Source of the DNA: Soehngenia sp035406565
GTDB taxonomy: Bacteria > Bacillota > Clostridia > Tissierellales > Tissierellaceae
Length of the DNA: 16,406 bases
Reading direction: 5' to 3'
Assembly (NCBI GenBank): GCA_035406565.1
Contig: DAONLG010000028.1
Location: 1-16,406 of the forward strand
In this document: positions 13,627 to 16,406 of the stretch, piece by piece
Numbering within the stretch: the first letter of the stretch is position 1
How the letters are laid out: the number at the start of each line of letters is the position of its first letter
Program-made: the position numbers and the translations under genes
Notes under the pieces: model-generated
The model's input: only the letters and a program-made list of their open reading frames with translations
The model's database searches: none
Told to the model about the DNA's origin: nothing

Positions 13627-14787
13627 CTAATCCAATAATTTTTCCAATCTCGCATCCAATTCAATTGGTGAGAATGGTTTGTAAATATAATCAACTGCTC
13701 CTAAATTTAATAGTCTTTTAACACTTGATTCGTTTTTTTGACTGCTTAATATTATCACAGGAGTATTGATTTCTAACTCATTCAATTTCATTAAAAAATC
13801 ATCTGCGTTCATGTTTTTTGTGTACAATTCAGTTATTATAGCATCTACTTCAGTGGTTTCTAAGAAATTTAAACAGTCAAGTAGATTGTCAAAGCTTATA
13901 ACTTCATAACCTTTGTTTAAATATCTTGATTTTAAAATATTTAATACCACTTTATCTTCATCGACAAACAATATTTTATAGGATTTTTTTACATTAGATT
14001 GTGTTATTATGTCGTCTTTTAGGATGTCTTCTTTAGAAAACTCATAGTAGTCTTTAATCTCTTCTGCATTTATACTACTTACTTCTATCACCTTGAATTT
14101 TACTTTAATCCCATCATGATTTATATTAGTGCTGTTGTAAAATTTTAAAATGGTGTTTTGCAGATTTTTAATAAAATTTTTAATGTCTAAATTAGAATAT
14201 AATGAAGCAAATGTATTTGTGTCGACCCTGTAATTAAAAATTGGCTTATTAAAATAATCATGAATCGAAAATAAATAATCAATATTATCGTAAAGATCCT
14301 TATTCCATATTTGCATATTATTGTGTTCTTCTGTGTCTATGAACTTTGTAATCAATAAAAAACTATTTTTTAGACTTGCTATTTTGTTTTTCAATAGCCT
14401 CATTAATATGCTCTCTCCAATATCCCTCCTATAAATATTTGAATTGAAAGAGTATATATTAGAATGTGCTGATTGCTTTATTAGTTTTAATGAGTTTAAT
14501 AAATCTAGGGGATAAAACTGTCTTAAAATGTAAAAATTATCGGATTTTGCGTTTTCTTTTATTAGCTGGTCGTTAGATAAAACAAAAATTGGAATTTGAA
14601 TATCCTCAATGCCATCAATTGTGTTTAGTTTACCATCATTCGTCACTAAAGCAATGGGGTTTAATAGTTTTACTGCTTTTAATAAATCTTTAGCATCTAC
14701 AAAAATGCTCTTAATTCCCATTTTATTTAACTCATCCACATAATCATCTTCGATATTATCACATGAAAATACGACATAATCAATCAT
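13627..14787 (-). CDS. Multidomain signalling protein with atypical C-terminal receiver domain (Glu at the phospho-site)
   Basis: A 386-residue soluble protein. The C-terminal ~118 residues (about 269-386) are a response-regulator receiver: KILFVDED with acidic residues D276/E277, VIILSS (S348/S349) and the conserved Lys in YKPF (K370). The position of the phospho-acceptor Asp holds Glu instead (E320 in DAIITELYT), and the usual following Pro is Lys, so it probably cannot be phosphorylated and may be locked on. Residues 1-105 have an alternating strand/helix pattern suggestive of a second, degenerate receiver (ALVTNDG, IPIFVLSND). The middle (about 125-240) may be a decayed GGDEF-like domain, with YRVDTNTFASLYS near where a GGDEF motif would fall, but this is weak. 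There is no DNA-binding domain, so it probably acts by protein contact. A GGAGTGA ribosome binding site precedes the ATG, 5 bases after the upstream gene. Confidence 0.8.
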   Translation of the reverse strand: MIDYVVFSCDNIEDDYVDELNKMGIKSIFVDAKDLLKAVKLLNPIALVTNDGKLNTIDGIEDIQIPIFVLSNDQLIKENAKSDNFYILRQFYPLDLLNSLKLIKQSAHSNIYSFNSNIYRRDIGESILMRLLKNKIASLKNSFLLITKFIDTEEHNNMQIWNKDLYDNIDYLFSIHDYFNKPIFNYRVDTNTFASLYSNLDIKNFIKNLQNTILKFYNSTNINHDGIKVKFKVIEVSSINAEEIKDYYEFSKEDILKDDIITQSNVKKSYKILFVDEDKVVLNILKSRYLNKGYEVISFDNLLDCLNFLETTEVDAIITELYTKNMNADDFLMKLNELEINTPVIILSSQKNESSVKRLLNLGAVDYIYKPFSPIELDARLEKLLD

Positions 14788-14792
14788 CTAAT

Positions 14793-16406
14793 TCACTCCA
14801 ATTTTTCAAAAGCTTTTTTTACTGCATAATATGATTTTTTTAATCTTTCATGATATATTGGCATATCCCAGCTGTCGTAAGTGTAATGAATTATTTCTGA
14901 TTTTATTAATTCAGCGTCACTTTTTAGAATGCATTGGAATGATATGCTGTCTATTTTTTCTCCTTCAATATCATTTACATAGAGGTCTGAAATTATTTCT
15001 TTGTTAGAGGGATCCATGAAATTTAGTAACATCCAAGGAATTCTTACTTCAATAGTATCACCGGAGATATAGAAATCTGATAATGAGTCATAATCTGAAC
15101 TAGCTGGATTCCCGATTCCATGTTTTAATTTTCCAGTTTCATATTTTTGCATCGGTAAATACACATCATCTTCTGGTAGATACAGCGGCCTATTTAAAGC
15201 TAGATAAATAGGGTTAAAGTATCCTGAATTCTTATTTTCAAATTTAACGTTTCTTTCCTCAAAGCCGAGTTTATATGCATAAAGATAATAATAAGGGTCA
15301 TAATATGAGTCTACTAAAACTCTGGAATTATGTTCACCACTAATTGTAATTAAAAAATCGGCGAATAAATCTAGTTTTAAGTCCAAATCTTTAGCATTAT
15401 CATTACCTTGATTTTTTATAGTATCTATTGCTATGAATAGCTTATCTTTATTTTCATCAAAATTTTTCTTTGCGATTTTCAAATACAAATACCTTTCATC
15501 ACTATTTACTGCATAAGATATTTTTTCGTCTCCGATTGAGGATGTCTTATCCCAGTCACTTAAATCTCCGTCGTTTAAAATGATATCATCTTCTGTCCCT
15601 GGGTCAAATGACAGAAGACCAAACATTTGCTCATTTGTTTGAACATTGGACCAGTAAGCCCTCCTATCAGGATTATCAAAATCCATAGTGTTCCAAGTCC
15701 GCTTAAACCACTCATCTTGCCAAGTAAATATAAGTGCACCCGCATAGCCAGTTTGATGAATATCATCTAACATGTCTATGAGATATTCTCCTTGTTTTGT
15801 CTCTTCAACAAACCCTTGATTATATCCATTGTGAATATTTACATGTGCCATCCCCCTTGAACTTGGGATTCCAAATTCAGCAACTAATACTGGCATTGTG
15901 TGGACTTTTATTAAATCTATAAGATATGCTTTGTATGGATTTATTTTACCATTGTCATCTACATAAGTGGCATATTCATGTTGATAATTCATGAAATCAG
16001 GATAATATGGATATATATGATATGACGCAAACATCCCGGGTTTAAATGTGTCTTTCCATTTTATATGCTCTACATTAACACTAACCATGTCCTCGGTTTC
16101 TAAAGGCTCATTTGGATGATTTAATGGATCTGTGGTAGGCCAGTTTGGCAGGGCTATTGGCCTTTGCCTTTTATAGTTTATTGTTTCATAGGAAATAGTC
16201 TTATCAGCAAGTTCACATAGAAATGATTCAAAAGGTGAAGCATCAACCGTATATAAATAATCCCCGTTATAACCATTCTTTTCTTGATTCTTTTCATTTG
16301 TATTTATTACAAACTGAGGATCCCATTCGATCCCTAAAATAAATCCAATTACATAATTTGATATATCGCTTTTATAATCACCATAAGCTTTCCCATTTAT
16401 AAATGG
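14793..16406 (-). CDS. Glycoside-hydrolase-like TIM-barrel protein with C-terminal carbohydrate-binding-like region (5' end off the window)
   Basis: The minus-strand frame is open from the right edge (538 codons visible), so the ATG at 16088 is an internal Met, not the start; it has no ribosome binding site. The visible part resembles the second half of a clan GH-A barrel. E27 in ILGIEWDP could be the acid/base on strand 4, and E177 in VLVAEFGIPSSRG the nucleophile on strand 7. A Trp-rich strand 8 (GALIFTWQDEWFKRTW) follows. From about visible residue 275 a second region starts with DGDLSDWD and contains YLYLKIAKK, LFIAIDT and IEVRIPWMLLNF, resembling CBM9/DOMON-like sugar-binding domains. 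The exact GH family and substrate are not assigned. It may trim, release or modify the polymer made by the GT2 at the end of the operon. Location (signal peptide or membrane anchor) cannot be judged without the N-terminus. Confidence 0.78.
   Translation of the reverse strand, partial: PFINGKAYGDYKSDISNYVIGFILGIEWDPQFVINTNEKNQEKNGYNGDYLYTVDASPFESFLCELADKTISYETINYKRQRPIALPNWPTTDPLNHPNEPLETEDMVSVNVEHIKWKDTFKPGMFASYHIYPYYPDFMNYQHEYATYVDDNGKINPYKAYLIDLIKVHTMPVLVAEFGIPSSRGMAHVNIHNGYNQGFVEETKQGEYLIDMLDDIHQTGYAGALIFTWQDEWFKRTWNTMDFDNPDRRAYWSNVQTNEQMFGLLSFDPGTEDDIILNDGDLSDWDKTSSIGDEKISYAVNSDERYLYLKIAKKNFDENKDKLFIAIDTIKNQGNDNAKDLDLKLDLFADFLITISGEHNSRVLVDSYYDPYYYLYAYKLGFEERNVKFENKNSGYFNPIYLALNRPLYLPEDDVYLPMQKYETGKLKHGIGNPASSDYDSLSDFYISGDTIEVRIPWMLLNFMDPSNKEIISDLYVNDIEGEKIDSISFQCILKSDAELIKSEIIHYTYDSWDMPIYHERLKKSYYAVKKAFEKLE

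Overview
The window comes from a low-GC, AT-rich Firmicute, most likely an anaerobe of the Clostridia/Tissierellia. The pcrA-ligA-gatCAB order, strong AGGAGG-type ribosome binding sites, AT-rich promoters and the style of the glycosyltransferase and diguanylate cyclase genes all fit. An apparent selenocysteine codon (see below) also fits an amino-acid-fermenting clostridial lineage. Genus and species cannot be fixed from the sequence alone. No rRNA, tRNA, CRISPR array or insertion sequence is seen. Every gap between genes is under 200 bases.

Left part (1-2583, all minus strand): (i) the 5' end of a membrane receptor, probably a dCache methyl-accepting chemotaxis protein, cut by the window edge, with a possible SigD-like promoter; (ii) a DsbA/FrnE-like thioredoxin-fold gene interrupted by an in-frame TGA exactly where the first Cys of the CxxC redox motif belongs, followed by a bacterial-SECIS-like hairpin. 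I read this as a selenoprotein with a U-A-W-C active site, whose true start lies 168 bases upstream of the shorter open frame a gene finder would report; (iii) an acidic amino acid:cation symporter ending in a clear intrinsic terminator.

Centre (2551-10034, minus strand): a housekeeping operon transcribed pcrA > ligA > gatC > gatA > gatB. Its genes overlap or abut (9 bp gap, ATGA overlap, 13 bp gap, TAATG overlap). A SigA-type promoter precedes pcrA, and a perfect 15-bp inverted repeat spans the gatB stop codon. It combines a DNA repair helicase, the NAD-dependent ligase and the tRNA-dependent Glu/Asp amidotransferase.

Right part: a plus-strand diguanylate cyclase gene (10145-11047) with its own promoter, divergent from pcrA and convergent with a minus-strand operon that enters from beyond the right edge. 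That operon encodes, in transcription order, a glycoside-hydrolase-like protein with a C-terminal carbohydrate-binding-like region (partial), a multidomain protein ending in a receiver whose phospho-acceptor Asp is Glu, a membrane-anchored HEAT-repeat protein and a membrane family-2 glycosyltransferase. Together they look like an uncharacterised synthase-dependent exopolysaccharide system with a non-canonical signalling/scaffold module. A bidirectional-looking terminator lies between the diguanylate cyclase and the glycosyltransferase.

The two items most worth checking are the selenocysteine candidate at 1168-1170 and the GH / pseudo-receiver / HEAT / GT2 operon.
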